The notes under the pieces are model-generated. The model ran no database searches. It worked only from the letters and a program-made list of their open reading frames with translations, and was not told the DNA's origin. Position numbers and translations under genes: made by a program. Below are positions 1 through 10,269 of a DNA stretch of 64,000 nt, piece after piece. Origin of the DNA: Marinomonas aquimarina (lineage in GTDB: Bacteria; Pseudomonadota; Gammaproteobacteria; Pseudomonadales; Marinomonadaceae); NCBI RefSeq assembly GCF_900089755.1, contig NZ_FLOC01000003.1, positions 62,001-126,000 on the forward strand, read 5' to 3'. How positions within the stretch are numbered: position 1 is the first letter of the stretch; each line of letters begins with the position of its first letter.

Positions 1-169
1 TGAGCTAGAAAAACCTGAAGTTAACAGTGCAAACGGCACAGACTCAGAGGAAACTACCGCCCCACCACGCGACTACGCCGCCAAATCTGGTAATGATGAA
101 GGCACGCTAAGCGAAAACTATGGCCTACACCGCAAAGCAGCGGAAGAGCCAAGCCGCGCAGCTTACTAA
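1..169 (+). CDS. YhcB/ZapG-like (DUF1043) protein, C-terminal end only
   Basis: An open frame enters from the left edge and stops at TAA 167-169, giving the last 55 residues of a protein. The tail carries a PPRDYA motif followed by a Gly-Thr-Leu segment, which resembles the conserved PRDYSEGASGLL end of E. coli YhcB (ZapG), an inner-membrane protein linked to division and envelope growth. The neighbouring DegS/AlgW-type protease gene supports this, since yhcB sits beside degQ-degS in E. coli. The N-terminal membrane segment and coiled coil lie outside the window, so the call rests on a short motif and on synteny. Confidence 0.55.
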   Translation, partial: ELEKPEVNSANGTDSEETTAPPRDYAAKSGNDEGTLSENYGLHRKAAEEPSRAAY

Positions 170-189
170 AACAGTCCGTCAAACAAACT

Positions 190-222
190 AAAAAAGCCTG
201 CTCATTGAGCAGGCTTTTTTAT
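190..222. terminator. bidirectional rho-independent terminator
   Basis: An 8-bp perfect stem GCCTGCTC/GAGCAGGC (196-203 with 207-214) has a 3-base loop, an A run on the left and a T run on the right. It can therefore end transcription of the yhcB-like gene on plus and of the Nif3-like gene on minus. Confidence 0.9.
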
Positions 223-243
223 TGCCTGTACGCAACCTTGTTA

Positions 244-1005
244 TTACGCAGGGTTCGGGATATCAATAAATTCGCAGTCAATTCCCCAATTATCACGAAT
301 GTGTTCAGCCAGCGCGCGCGGACCAAAACACTCGGTCGCATGATGGCCTGCCGCACAGAAATGAATCCCTTCTTCACGGGCCGTATGAATAGTCTGCTCT
401 GACACTTCGCCGGTAATAAAGACATCAGCATTCGCTGCCAACGCTTTACCAATGTAGCCTTGAGCACCACCGGTACACAACGCCACTTCACTAATGGGCG
501 CACCCGATACCGCCTCAAATAGCACTACTCGGCCTACAACCTGCTCAATGATCGCCTTAAACGCCGCTGGTGCCAGTGGCTCTTGTAGTTTACCGACCAC
601 ACCAATACTTTCTTCTAATGGCTTTTCAGACTCCAACGGTCGTAACGACTCAACCCCTAAAGCACGAGCCAAGTTGGCATTATTACCCGCCAGCAAATGG
701 GCATCCATTGGCAGATGATAACCAAACAAATTGATGTCATTTTTAATCAACGACGATAGACGGCGATATTTCATCCCCACAATTTCAGGGACCTCACCTT
801 TCCAAAAATAGCCATGGTGAACAATGATGGCATCCGCTTGTTTTTCGATTGCAGCCTCAATCAGCGCCATGGAGGCCGTTACACCCGTAACGACTTTGTT
901 AATCTCTTGTTTGCCTTCCACTTGTAAACCATTAGGCGCATAATCTTTAAATAAGCGCGGCTGGTACAACGCCGTCAATTTTCTCTCGAGTTCTGTTTTA
1001 TTCAT
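244..1005 (-). CDS. Nif3-like dinuclear metal-center protein (YbgI family)
   Basis: A 253-residue protein of the NIF3/YbgI/DUF34 family, toroidal dinuclear-metal proteins often tied to GTP cyclohydrolase I-type chemistry; the cellular substrate is not established. Visible family signatures are IIVHHGYFW near residue 65 (metal-binding His pair), YHLPMDAH near 100, TGGAQGYIG near 185 and AAGHHATECFG near 220. The start is set at 1005 because GGAG lies five bases upstream; a start 15 bases further out lacks this. The gene is head to head with the DegS/AlgW-type gene, and the two ATG codons overlap. Confidence 0.88.
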   Translation of the reverse strand: MNKTELERKLTALYQPRLFKDYAPNGLQVEGKQEINKVVTGVTASMALIEAAIEKQADAIIVHHGYFWKGEVPEIVGMKYRRLSSLIKNDINLFGYHLPMDAHLLAGNNANLARALGVESLRPLESEKPLEESIGVVGKLQEPLAPAAFKAIIEQVVGRVVLFEAVSGAPISEVALCTGGAQGYIGKALAANADVFITGEVSEQTIHTAREEGIHFCAAGHHATECFGPRALAEHIRDNWGIDCEFIDIPNPA

Positions 1006-2068
1006 GATTACTCCATACACACTAAATAGTTTAAAAAGTCGTAATAGTCTTGTCTGGATACTACTGGGATTATGGCTCGGAACCGCCCTCTTATTTTGGC
1101 AGCACTATCAGCGCGAAAGCGGACAAAGCTTTGCCAGTGCCGCCGCAAAAACCGCTAATTCAGTGGTAAACATCTACACCTTCACCAACCAAACTTCTCC
1201 CTTTAATCACAATAGCAGCCAGACGATCACTAACCTTGGCTCAGGGGTCATTATATCGGAAGATGGCTATGTCCTGACAAACCACCACGTCATTCAGGGT
1301 GCCAGTACGGTGATTGTCTCACTTAACGACAAGCGACAAACTCGTGCCAGAATGATTGGCAGCGATCCCGCAACAGACTTGGCGGTACTGAAAATTGATT
1401 TAGACAACCTATCCCCCATTCTTCTTGGTAACAGTGATCACCTTATGGTGGGCGACCAAATCCTCGCCATCGGCAACCCATTTGGCATTGGCCAGACGGT
1501 CACGGCAGGCATCATCAGCGCGAAAGGTCGCGATAGCATTGGCCTGAACACCTACGAAAACTTCCTTCAGACCGACGCCGCCATCAACCCAGGCAACTCA
1601 GGTGGTGCACTGGTAGACTTAACGGGCCGCCTAATTGGCATTAGCTCCGCCATTTATTCTAGCTCAGGCGGCTCACAAGGCATTGGCTTTGCCACACCGA
1701 TCAATGATGCCATCAGCATCATGAAATCTATTATCAAACACGGCAGCGTCATTCGTGGTTATTTGGGACTACAAGTACAAGAAAACAACCCTCAGGTTGC
1801 GACGGCGCTCAACTTACCCGTAGAAAACGGACTGATCGTCACCAGCGTCGTACCGCAAGGCCCAGCCGCCAAGGCAGGCATCCGCGCCGGAGATATTTTA
1901 ACATCGATTGAAAAACGCACTAATCTAAGCGCACAAGACGCGCAACAGCTGGTATCCAGCTTAAAGCCTGGGGAGCGTATCAGTATTATGGGTATTCGTG
2001 GCACACAAAGCTACATCATTCAAGCTTTGGTGGAGAAACTGCCTGCGATGCAGGCAGTTGAGCAATAA
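1004..2068 (+). CDS. algW: DegS/AlgW-type periplasmic serine protease
   Basis: A 354-residue membrane-anchored HtrA-family protease. Residues 16-33 form one hydrophobic anchor with no cleavable signal. The trypsin-like domain has catalytic His95 (TNHHV), Asp125 (ATDLAVLK) and Ser199 (GNSGGAL), and a single PDZ domain covers about 250-345. One PDZ domain plus an N-terminal anchor is the DegS/AlgW layout rather than DegP. The family starts regulated proteolysis of the RseA/MucA anti-sigma factor under envelope stress, and the site next to his and mur genes matches Pseudomonas algW. No good ribosome-binding site precedes the ATG, which overlaps the start codon of the divergent gene, so its promoter must lie inside that gene. 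Confidence 0.88.
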   Translation: MITPYTLNSLKSRNSLVWILLGLWLGTALLFWQHYQRESGQSFASAAAKTANSVVNIYTFTNQTSPFNHNSSQTITNLGSGVIISEDGYVLTNHHVIQGASTVIVSLNDKRQTRARMIGSDPATDLAVLKIDLDNLSPILLGNSDHLMVGDQILAIGNPFGIGQTVTAGIISAKGRDSIGLNTYENFLQTDAAINPGNSGGALVDLTGRLIGISSAIYSSSGGSQGIGFATPINDAISIMKSIIKHGSVIRGYLGLQVQENNPQVATALNLPVENGLIVTSVVPQGPAAKAGIRAGDILTSIEKRTNLSAQDAQQLVSSLKPGERISIMGIRGTQSYIIQALVEKLPAMQAVEQ

Positions 2069-2605
2069 CTATCGCACTAAGTTGGATAAGCTGCTTTCGA
2101 TGTTACCGCCAGCAATTCGGTTGGCTAGGAACGCTAGATAAGGACTTAAAAAGCCAGCATCTAACTCCCCTTCAATGACCCACTGCAGATTCGTCTGGCC
2201 ATTGGCTGCAACTTCTATCTGTAATGTATTCGGTATCGGCTGCGTTTTTTGATTAGGCTGGACCGTGAAAGTGATCTCGTTCATTGAAACAGAATTAATC
2301 ACAATGGATCCTTGTTTCGTCACTTCACCATCGTATTGAATCAGGTAACGGTTGCCAGGCTGAAGGGTTTCCCCACCTTCCTGTAGCACTAGGCTTCCTG
2401 ACTCAATGTACACCCAATCCTTCCACGCTTCAGGGTTATACAGTCGCTCTTGAACCAAGTCGTACTGAGCACTTGGCGCCAGCGCACGACGCTCGATACG
2501 ATAATCTGAAGGCAGAAAAAAACCCACAGCAACCGCCATTAAAATAATGACGGCCGCAATGCGGGTTACATAACGCAGAGATACCAGTGCTTGTGTTGGC
2601 TGCAC
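2069..2605 (-). CDS. membrane-anchored SRPBCC-like protein, function unknown
   Basis: A 178-residue protein with one N-terminal membrane segment (about 10-30). The motif FLPSDYRIERRALAPS then leads into a segment containing NPEAWKDW. That pattern recalls SRPBCC (START/polyketide cyclase-like) proteins, in which a helix-grip fold follows a short anchor. The similarity is weak and no ligand can be assigned. The gene lies 14 bases downstream of hisD on the same strand, where Pseudomonas has hisC, so it is probably the last gene of the murA-hisG-hisD transcript. Its stop codon directly abuts the end of the convergent algW gene. Confidence 0.6.
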   Translation of the reverse strand: MQPTQALVSLRYVTRIAAVIILMAVAVGFFLPSDYRIERRALAPSAQYDLVQERLYNPEAWKDWVYIESGSLVLQEGGETLQPGNRYLIQYDGEVTKQGSIVINSVSMNEITFTVQPNQKTQPIPNTLQIEVAANGQTNLQWVIEGELDAGFLSPYLAFLANRIAGGNIESSLSNLVR

Positions 2606-2619
2606 TGATAACCTCCTAT

Positions 2620-3930
2620 TTAAGCATTATCAATCATGCGGAATTCCGCAGAGACTGCGTGCGCTTCCAATGATTCACCGCGCGCCAATGGCGAAGCAAT
2701 CTTAGCCAGCTCGCTTGCCCCTTGGTGTGAGCAGTAAATAATCGAGCTACGCTTCTGGAAATCATACACGCCCAATGGCGAAGAGAAACGCGCCGTACCA
2801 GACGTTGGCAATACGTGGTTTGGACCAGCACAGTAATCGCCCAGCGCCTCAGGTGTGTAACGACCCATAAAGATCGCACCCGCGTGACGGATTTTACCCA
2901 CCCACTCTTCTGGATTTTCGATTGAAAGCTCCAAGTGCTCTGCAGCAACAATATTTGCCACTTCGATGGCTTCTTCCATCGAATCCACATGGATCAATGC
3001 ACCACGACCTTCCAAAGACGTTTTAATGATCTCTTGACGAGACATGTCTTCGATCTGACGCTCCATCGACTCTTTCACTTTGGCAATAAAGTCTGCATCG
3101 GTACTGATCAAAATAGACTGCGCATCTTCATCGTGCTCGGCTTGTGAGAACAAGTCCATGGCGATCCAATCTGGATTAGACAAGCCATCGCTCACCACAA
3201 GAATCTCAGAAGGGCCGGCAATCATATCAATGCCACAGGCACCAAACACCATACGCTTCGCTGTCGCGACGTAAATGTTGCCAGGGCCGACGATCTTATC
3301 AACTTTAGGCACGGTTTCAGTACCGTAAGCCAAAGCCGCTACCGCCTGTGCGCCACCCACTGTGATCACGCGATCCACGCCCGCCACATGTGCAGCCGCC
3401 AATACGATATCGTTGACCACGTTGTCAGGTGTAGGCACTACCATCACGATTTCGCCAACACCGGCTACCTTTGCTGGCATGACGTTCATCAAAACAGAAG
3501 AAGGGTAAGCCGCTTTACCGCCCGGCACGTATACGCCGACGCGATCCAATGGTGTGATCTGCTGACCCAGCACGGTACCGTTGTCTTCTTCATATTGCCA
3601 AGATGGTTGGATCTGACGCTCATGGTAAGACTTAACACGCTCTGCCGCTTGCTTCAGTGCATCGACAATAGTGCTGTCGACACGTTCAGCTGCTTTGGCC
3701 AGCTCATCTGCCTCAATTACCAACTCTGCTGCGGATTGCACAGAACGGCGATCAAAACAGTTTGTCAGCTCAACCAACGCCGCATCACCTTCTTGACGAA
3801 CGCGATTGACGATGTTTTCTACACTCTTTTGAACGTTAGCATCAGACACACTTTCCCAAGAAAGCAGCTGATCTAAGTCCTGACGAAAGCCATCATCTTT
3901 TGATGAAAACTGTCTGATATCTAATTTCAT
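2620..3930 (-). CDS. hisD: histidinol dehydrogenase
   Basis: A 436-residue cytosolic zinc enzyme that performs the last two steps of histidine biosynthesis, oxidising L-histidinol to L-histidine with two NAD+. Clear family blocks are [17 protein letters not shown] near 130, [12 protein letters not shown] near 215, GPSEILVV near 240, the [10 protein letters not shown] zinc-region block near 265 and [19 protein letters not shown] near 365-385. Length and domain order are typical. It is read six bases after hisG in the same operon. Confidence 0.97.
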   Translation of the reverse strand: MKLDIRQFSSKDDGFRQDLDQLLSWESVSDANVQKSVENIVNRVRQEGDAALVELTNCFDRRSVQSAAELVIEADELAKAAERVDSTIVDALKQAAERVKSYHERQIQPSWQYEEDNGTVLGQQITPLDRVGVYVPGGKAAYPSSVLMNVMPAKVAGVGEIVMVVPTPDNVVNDIVLAAAHVAGVDRVITVGGAQAVAALAYGTETVPKVDKIVGPGNIYVATAKRMVFGACGIDMIAGPSEILVVSDGLSNPDWIAMDLFSQAEHDEDAQSILISTDADFIAKVKESMERQIEDMSRQEIIKTSLEGRGALIHVDSMEEAIEVANIVAAEHLELSIENPEEWVGKIRHAGAIFMGRYTPEALGDYCAGPNHVLPTSGTARFSSPLGVYDFQKRSSIIYCSHQGASELAKIASPLARGESLEAHAVSAEFRMIDNA

Positions 3931-3936
3931 AATCTT

Positions 3937-4575
3937 CTAAGCCTCAGCAGATACTGCACCATTCAACATATCTAGGATTGGCTGAATGTGCTCATACTTA
4001 GTTTTGTAAGCCGCTTTATTGACCACTAGTCGCGTACTAATGTCCGCAATCAGATCACGCGCTTCAAGACCGTTTGCTCGTAGCGTATTGCCAGTATCAA
4101 CAATGTCTACAATAAGGTCAGCTAAGCCCATAATCGGAGCCAGCTCCATGGCACCATACAGTTTGATAACATCCGCCTGAATGCCTTGCTCGGCAAAGTA
4201 CGCCTTCGCAGTTTTAGTAAACTTAGACGCCACTTTAAGACGGCGATTCGGCAGTTCTTGACCTTGCACACCGGCCGTCATCAGACGACATTTAGAAATC
4301 TTAAGATCCAGCAATTCGTACAGGTTCTTGGTATTGGCTTCCATTAGGACATCTTTACCCGCCACACCAAAGTCTGCTACGCCGTGCTCTACATAAGTGG
4401 GTACATCTGTCGCACGCAGAATCACTAGCTTAATATGCTCATGGTTCGTATCAAAAATCAGCTTACGGCTTTTACTGATGTCTTCTAAAGGATAAATGTT
4501 CGCTTTCTCTAAAAGAGGCAGCGTTTCGCCTAAAATACGCCCTTTCGACAGCGCAATCGTTAAGGTTTCGCTCAT
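3937..4575 (-). CDS. hisG: ATP phosphoribosyltransferase, short form
   Basis: Catalyses the first step of histidine synthesis, condensing ATP with PRPP. At 212 residues it is the short HisG form, which lacks the C-terminal histidine-binding regulatory domain of the roughly 300-residue E. coli enzyme. Short forms work as hetero-octamers with HisZ; no hisZ is in the window. Recognisable blocks are LSKGRILGE at the N-terminus, the [13 protein letters not shown] segment near 65-80 and the PRPP-binding region [18 protein letters not shown] near 155-172. It lies one base after murA. Confidence 0.95.
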   Translation of the reverse strand: MSETLTIALSKGRILGETLPLLEKANIYPLEDISKSRKLIFDTNHEHIKLVILRATDVPTYVEHGVADFGVAGKDVLMEANTKNLYELLDLKISKCRLMTAGVQGQELPNRRLKVASKFTKTAKAYFAEQGIQADVIKLYGAMELAPIMGLADLIVDIVDTGNTLRANGLEARDLIADISTRLVVNKAAYKTKYEHIQPILDMLNGAVSAEA

Positions 4576-4576
4576 T

Positions 4577-5839
<1,263 letters not shown>

Positions 5840-5857
5840 TTACATCTCACTTAGAAT

Positions 5858-6094
5858 TTAAAGACTTTCAAACTGTGCTGGCGTGTAAGTTTTCATCGTA
5901 ATCGCATGGATGGCGCCCGATGAAATAGCTTCTTGCAAATGAGAGTTAACAAGCTGTTGTCTTTTCAAGGTATTTAGACCTTCAAAAGCCTCTGCCACTA
6001 CGATCACTTGGAAATTACAGCCTTCACCTTGAGCGGTCACTTGGCTGCCTTCAATTTTTGATTCTAATAAAGCTTTCACTTCGGAGGCGTTCAC
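5858..6094 (-). CDS. ibaG: BolA-family protein IbaG
   Basis: A 78-residue BolA-like protein, small like E. coli IbaG (YrbA), the acid-stress paralogue. The family forms [2Fe-2S] complexes with monothiol glutaredoxins. The fold's characteristic HAITMKTYTPAQF end is present, with His and Cys residues (EGCNF near 25) that could serve in cluster binding. The location between mla and murA is the conserved ibaG position. Confidence 0.9.
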   Translation of the reverse strand: MNASEVKALLESKIEGSQVTAQGEGCNFQVIVVAEAFEGLNTLKRQQLVNSHLQEAISSGAIHAITMKTYTPAQFESL

Positions 6095-6173
6095 AAAAAC
6101 TCCAATATTTATTCAATGTTCTATGGCGGGTATTGTACCTTACCCAACAAGCTTTTTGTCAGCTTTATAACGC

Positions 6174-6197
6174 AAAAACAGGAGTTTCCTCCTGTTT
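6174..6197 (-). terminator. hairpin terminator or attenuator between mlaB and ibaG
   Basis: Read on the minus strand, AACAGGAG pairs perfectly with CTCCTGTT across a GAAA tetraloop and is followed by T residues. It sits in the 110-base gap after mlaB, so it could end the mla transcript or reduce read-through into ibaG-murA-his. Confidence 0.65.
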
Positions 6198-6204
6198 ACG
6201 ATTC

Positions 6205-6477
6205 CTATGCAAACTGAAAAATGCACTCGACACCGTACAGTTTTAACATTTCTCGGAACTCTTCTCGACACCCTTTTAACGTTAAGGTATCGCTACGGCG
6301 TCGAATTTCAATCAATAGTGCGATAACGGGCGCATTAATCGCCTGCAATTGCGACAGGTCGAGGGAGCCATTTGCGTGATCGCTCGCCCCCTCCAACCTT
6401 TGCTTAATCTTTAATAAGCTGTCCGCATCATAATGACCGGTTAGACGCCACCCCTGTTCTGAGGCGTGCAATTCCAT
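6205..6477 (-). CDS. mlaB: MlaB, STAS-domain subunit of the Mla lipid transporter
   Basis: A 90-residue STAS-domain protein. MlaB sits on the MlaF ATPase on the cytoplasmic side and is needed for assembly and activity of the MlaFEDB complex, which moves phospholipid between outer and inner membranes. The segment GSLDLSQLQAINAPVIALLIEI matches the STAS core, where a conserved small or hydroxyl residue in the loop before the helix contacts the ATPase. It follows mlaC by one base and is the last mla gene of the run. Confidence 0.85.
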   Translation of the reverse strand: MELHASEQGWRLTGHYDADSLLKIKQRLEGASDHANGSLDLSQLQAINAPVIALLIEIRRRSDTLTLKGCREEFREMLKLYGVECIFQFA

Positions 6478-6478
6478 A

Positions 6479-7102
6479 TCATTCCTCCGTCGACGCTAGA
6501 GACTTCTGCCATGCAGCAATCGCTTGGTCAATGTCATTGCCGTTTTGCTGCATCATGACACCAAACTGCTTACGGAAGGTCAGGCCAAAATTAATATTGT
6601 TAATGACCACATTGCTCAGCATCCATTGATCGCTGCTAGCAGGCTCCATATAAAAGGCAATATCCACTGGGCTACCATCGCTTAGCTGAAACTTAGCGTC
6701 CACACGCACTTCACGGCCTGGCTTTTGACGCGCCAGTGGCAATACGGTTAAACGACTTGGATCAAAATCAATCACCGCAGCGCTATAAGTTCTTAGCAGC
6801 GTACCCTCAGTCACCCCCACAAAAGCGGACACTTGTTCTGGCGTGGCTTGACGGTAGTACTTACCCATCACCTTTTTAGCAAGGTCATCAAAGTCCACTA
6901 CTGGCGCAATAATCTCACGCATGGCATCACGTAACTTATCAGAGTCATTACTTAGCACGTCACGCTGATCGACTATCTTGGTTTTAAAATCGCCTACCAC
7001 GCGCAGCACTTGGTCGCGCGCACCCTCGGGGTCAACCGCCGCGAATACGGAACCTGCAAACATCATCAGAGTGGTCACTAGACCTAACATTAACTGGCGC
7101 AT
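6479..7102 (-). CDS. mlaC: MlaC, periplasmic phospholipid-binding protein
   Basis: A 207-residue protein with a Sec signal peptide (about 1-21, ending VFAA). The mature part fits the MlaC/Ttg2D family, a soluble periplasmic shuttle carrying phospholipid between the outer-membrane MlaA complex and inner-membrane MlaFEDB. Typical blocks are VDFDDLAKKVMGKYYRQATPEQ near 70-90 and the C-terminal VINNINFGLTFRKQF. Its ATG shares one base with the mlaD stop, indicating translational coupling. Confidence 0.93.
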   Translation of the reverse strand: MRQLMLGLVTTLMMFAGSVFAAVDPEGARDQVLRVVGDFKTKIVDQRDVLSNDSDKLRDAMREIIAPVVDFDDLAKKVMGKYYRQATPEQVSAFVGVTEGTLLRTYSAAVIDFDPSRLTVLPLARQKPGREVRVDAKFQLSDGSPVDIAFYMEPASSDQWMLSNVVINNINFGLTFRKQFGVMMQQNGNDIDQAIAAWQKSLASTEE

Positions 7103-7563
7103 TACTCACCCCCTCCTGCATTCATCAAAAACTGTCCGATCAGATTCTCCAGCACCAGTGCCGACTGTGTATCATAAATTTGATCACCGTCTTGCAACAC
7201 CTCTTCTTCGGCACCGATCGAGATACCTAGGTATTTCTCACCAATCAAACCACTGGTTAAAATGGCCACCGAGCTATCTGTTGGGATGTTATTCACGTCT
7301 GGGTAAATCGACATAGTCACTTTCGCCATGTAGTACTCAGTGTCGTATTCAATGGCTTGAACATGACCCACGGTCACGCCAGCGACGGTCACCTTAGAAC
7401 GGTCAGTCAAACCACCAATGTCATCAAAGTAAGCCTCTACTTCATAGCCCTCGGCCTGATTACTAAATGCCAAGCCACTTACTTGAAGCGCTAAATAGAC
7501 AAAGGCCAATACACCTAAAAGCATAAACAGGCCAACCAATATGCCAGCTTTTTTATCCTTCAT
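7102..7563 (-). CDS. mlaD: MlaD, MCE-domain substrate-binding subunit
   Basis: A 153-residue protein with one N-terminal membrane helix (about 8-28) and a single MCE domain, including the family segment GLTDRSKVTVAGVTVGHV. MlaD forms a hexameric ring in the periplasm above MlaE and hands lipid to or from MlaC. The ATG at 7563 has GGAG at a normal distance and lies one base after the mlaE stop. A TTG five codons upstream would overlap mlaE and is less likely. Confidence 0.93.
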   Translation of the reverse strand: MKDKKAGILVGLFMLLGVLAFVYLALQVSGLAFSNQAEGYEVEAYFDDIGGLTDRSKVTVAGVTVGHVQAIEYDTEYYMAKVTMSIYPDVNNIPTDSSVAILTSGLIGEKYLGISIGAEEEVLQDGDQIYDTQSALVLENLIGQFLMNAGGGE

Positions 7564-7564
7564 T

Positions 7565-8347
7565 TTAAAAATCTCCAAACATTGCTGCAGTCAGCAGAAA
7601 ATCCAACCCTAAAATGGCCAACGAGCCCAGCACCACGGTACGAGTTGTCGCTCGACCAATGCCTTCAGACGTTGGCTGACACACATAGCCTTGATACACC
7701 GCAATCCATACCACCGCGACAGCAAACACAAACGATTTGATAATGCCATTCATCACATCCGTGTCGAAGTACACGGATTGCTGCATACTGCTCCAAAATG
7801 AGCCTTCATAAACCCCCAGCCAATGCACAGACACCATCATGCCTGCCCAGACACCGACCGCTGAGAAAATCAACGCCAAAATAGGCATACAGGTAATACC
7901 CGCCAAAAGACGTGGCGCAATCACACGACGCAATGGGTCGATGCCCATCATTTCATAACTCGACAGCTGTTCAGTGGCTTTCATCAAACCGATTTCGGCG
8001 GTCAGCGCAGAGCCAGCTCGACCAGCAAACAGCAAACCGGTCACGACCGGTCCAAGCTCACGTAGCAAAGTAAGCGCTAACAGCTGTCCGACAGCGGCTT
8101 CAGAACCGTAGCGCGTTAGAATGGTGTAGCCTTGTAGCGCCAACACCATACCGATAAACGCCCCTGACACGACAATAATAATCAGTGACAAGACTCCGAC
8201 CGAGTACACTTGGCGAATATACAGGCGTAACGCCTCTTTATAGCGTACTGGCAAACGAAACAGGGATTGAAATAGAAAAATGCCAGATTGCCCAATAGAA
8301 TCGACAAAGCCATAGATGCTGGCAAACAGGTATTTAAACACTGCCAT
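7565..8347 (-). CDS. mlaE: MlaE, ABC transporter permease
   Basis: A 260-residue MlaE/YrbE-family integral membrane permease with about five hydrophobic segments. Its hallmark [24 protein letters not shown] occurs near residues 93-116, followed by the IAPRLLAG segment. It forms the transmembrane core of the inner-membrane phospholipid transporter with MlaF and MlaB. Its start overlaps the mlaF stop by one base. Confidence 0.96.
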   Translation of the reverse strand: MAVFKYLFASIYGFVDSIGQSGIFLFQSLFRLPVRYKEALRLYIRQVYSVGVLSLIIIVVSGAFIGMVLALQGYTILTRYGSEAAVGQLLALTLLRELGPVVTGLLFAGRAGSALTAEIGLMKATEQLSSYEMMGIDPLRRVIAPRLLAGITCMPILALIFSAVGVWAGMMVSVHWLGVYEGSFWSSMQQSVYFDTDVMNGIIKSFVFAVAVVWIAVYQGYVCQPTSEGIGRATTRTVVLGSLAILGLDFLLTAAMFGDF

Positions 8348-9144
8348 TATTTACGCTCCAACAATTGTTCGCGATATTCCTGTGCTGGATAATGAAACGC
8401 CACAGGGCCGTCTGCATGCCCTTGTAGAAACTGCACAACACGTTCATCGGTTGAACTGCGCACTTCATCAGGGGTACCAGAAAGGATCACTGTCCCGCCC
8501 GACAACAAACACACATGATCAGCGATACTTAACGACTCTTCCACATCATGAGACACCAAGACACTGGTTATGTTCGCGGCGCGATTCAAGCGCTGAATCA
8601 GTTCCACCAGCACACCTTTTGAAATAGGATCTTGTCCTGCAAAGGGCTCATCAAACATAACTAAGTCGGGATCTAAGGCAATGGCTCGAGCGAGGGCAGC
8701 ACGACGCGCCATACCGCCTGACAATTCGGATGGCATCAACTCTGCTGCCCCCCGCAACCCCACACTCTGCAACTTCATAAGCACGATGTCGCGAATCATT
8801 TCTTTGTCAAAAGCGGTGTATTCTTGCAGTGGCAAAGCCACGTTTTCAAACACACTCATATCACTGAACAAGGCACCACTTTGAAACAGCATGCCCATTT
8901 TGCGGCGAGCTTCAAACAGCTCTTTTCGAGAGGCGGCGGCGATGTCGACACCATCAACAGTCAACGTACCTGAGTCTGGTTCAACTTGGCCACCGATAAG
9001 GCGCAACAAGGTGGTTTTACCGACACCACTTGGCCCCATCACAGCAGTTATTTTACCCTTAGGAATTTGCAAGGTGACATTGTCGTAAATCGCGCGATTA
9101 CCACGGTAAAAGGACAAATTCTTAACGTCAACATAGACTTCCAT
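8347..9144 (-). CDS. mlaF: MlaF, ABC transporter ATP-binding protein
   Basis: A 265-residue ATPase powering the Mla retrograde phospholipid transporter. Walker A (GPSGVGKTT), ABC signature ([14 protein letters not shown]) and Walker B ([13 protein letters not shown]) are intact, and the SGGMARR variant is typical of MlaF. The start is placed at 9144, where AGGAAG precedes ATG by seven bases; an upstream in-frame extension of 28 residues lacks family similarity. It is the first gene of the minus-strand mla run. Confidence 0.95.
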   Translation of the reverse strand: MEVYVDVKNLSFYRGNRAIYDNVTLQIPKGKITAVMGPSGVGKTTLLRLIGGQVEPDSGTLTVDGVDIAAASRKELFEARRKMGMLFQSGALFSDMSVFENVALPLQEYTAFDKEMIRDIVLMKLQSVGLRGAAELMPSELSGGMARRAALARAIALDPDLVMFDEPFAGQDPISKGVLVELIQRLNRAANITSVLVSHDVEESLSIADHVCLLSGGTVILSGTPDEVRSSTDERVVQFLQGHADGPVAFHYPAQEYREQLLERK

Positions 9145-9309
9145 AGACGACTTCCTGCTAAAAAAACGAACGGATACTAGCACCGCGTAAAAGTAAAAGA
9201 TACGCCAACTCTTTGGCTTTGCCTGCATGCAAGTCTTGAATTCCTTGAATAAACCACATTAAATGGGGCGTTTTACACAACTCTCTCAATTTCACCAGGT
9301 AGATAGCAG

Positions 9310-10266
9310 ATGCTCTTGTTCTCCGCAGCGTTAATCGCTGGCTTAATTTTACTCGTATTAAGTTCCGATAAGTTTATCGAACACGCCGCTTTAGTGGCCG
9401 AAAAACTTAATGTTAGTCCCATTGTTATTGGCATCACGCTAGTTGCCTTGGGCACATCCGCTCCTGAAATGGTGGTGTCAGCGATTGCGGCACTTGATAA
9501 TGCCCCTGGCATTGCTATCGGTAATGTTATCGGTTCGAACATTGCTAACATTGGCATGGTATTTGGTGCCACCTTATTGCTGGCTGCCGTACCAATTAAC
9601 GGCGGCTTAGTTAAAAAAGAAATCCCTTTGGTACTGGCGATCACAGTATTGGCTGGTGTACTGATGCTAGACCAAAACCTATCGGTGATGGACGGTGTTA
9701 TTCTGCTGGTAGCCTTTGTGGTCATTCTGACGCTGCTACTTAAGAACTCTGGCAATTTAGAAGACGAACTGACCGAAGAGCTACCAGAAGACGATGGTGG
9801 CAGTGTGACACGCTCATTGATCATCGCTGCGCTGGGGTTAGCGGTCTTAATCGGCAGTTCAAAGCTGTTGGTATGGGGCGCCATTGGCATTGCCTCCGCA
9901 TTGGGCGTGTCCGACCTAGTCATCGGTCTTACCATTGTTGCGATTGGCACCAGCTTACCGGAACTGGCGGCATCTATTACCAGTGTTCGTAAGGGGCACC
10001 ATGACATTGCCATCGGTAACGTACTGGGCTCTAACATTTTCAACCTAGCCACTGTCCTACCATTGCCAGCATTATTAGCCCCTGGATTAGTAGAAGACAC
10101 CGTACTAAGTCGTGACTACTGGTGGATGCTTGGCTTTACCCTTCTGTTTGCATTAGCTGTTATCATTTACTCAAAGCATCGCAGTTTCAGCATTCCTCGC
10201 TGGTTTGCGTTACCATTACTAGGTGGCTATGCCGGCTACTTATATTTACTTGCTATGAATGGATAA
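9310..10266 (+). CDS. calcium/sodium antiporter, YrbG family
   Basis: A 318-residue member of the K+-dependent Na+/Ca2+ exchanger-related family. Two inverted repeats each carry an alpha motif: ALGTSAPEMVVS with GNVIGSNIANIG near 50-82, and AIGTSLPELAAS with GNVLGSNIFNLA near 215-250. The acidic residues in these motifs bind the cation. About ten membrane segments are separated by a central acidic loop (LEDELTEELPEDD near 155). The gene is divergent from mlaF and leads into lptC four bases later, as in the E. coli yrbG-lpt locus, but without kdsD and kdsC. Confidence 0.92.
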   Translation: MLLFSAALIAGLILLVLSSDKFIEHAALVAEKLNVSPIVIGITLVALGTSAPEMVVSAIAALDNAPGIAIGNVIGSNIANIGMVFGATLLLAAVPINGGLVKKEIPLVLAITVLAGVLMLDQNLSVMDGVILLVAFVVILTLLLKNSGNLEDELTEELPEDDGGSVTRSLIIAALGLAVLIGSSKLLVWGAIGIASALGVSDLVIGLTIVAIGTSLPELAASITSVRKGHHDIAIGNVLGSNIFNLATVLPLPALLAPGLVEDTVLSRDYWWMLGFTLLFALAVIIYSKHRSFSIPRWFALPLLGGYAGYLYLLAMNG

Positions 10267-10269
10267 GTC

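Noticed and set aside
9273..10100. 275-residue open frame on the minus strand opposite the YrbG-type antiporter gene
   Set aside because: Ser/Thr/Pro/Ala-rich composition with no family pattern. It is a mirror of the real gene's codon use, and the plus-strand protein has clear exchanger motifs.
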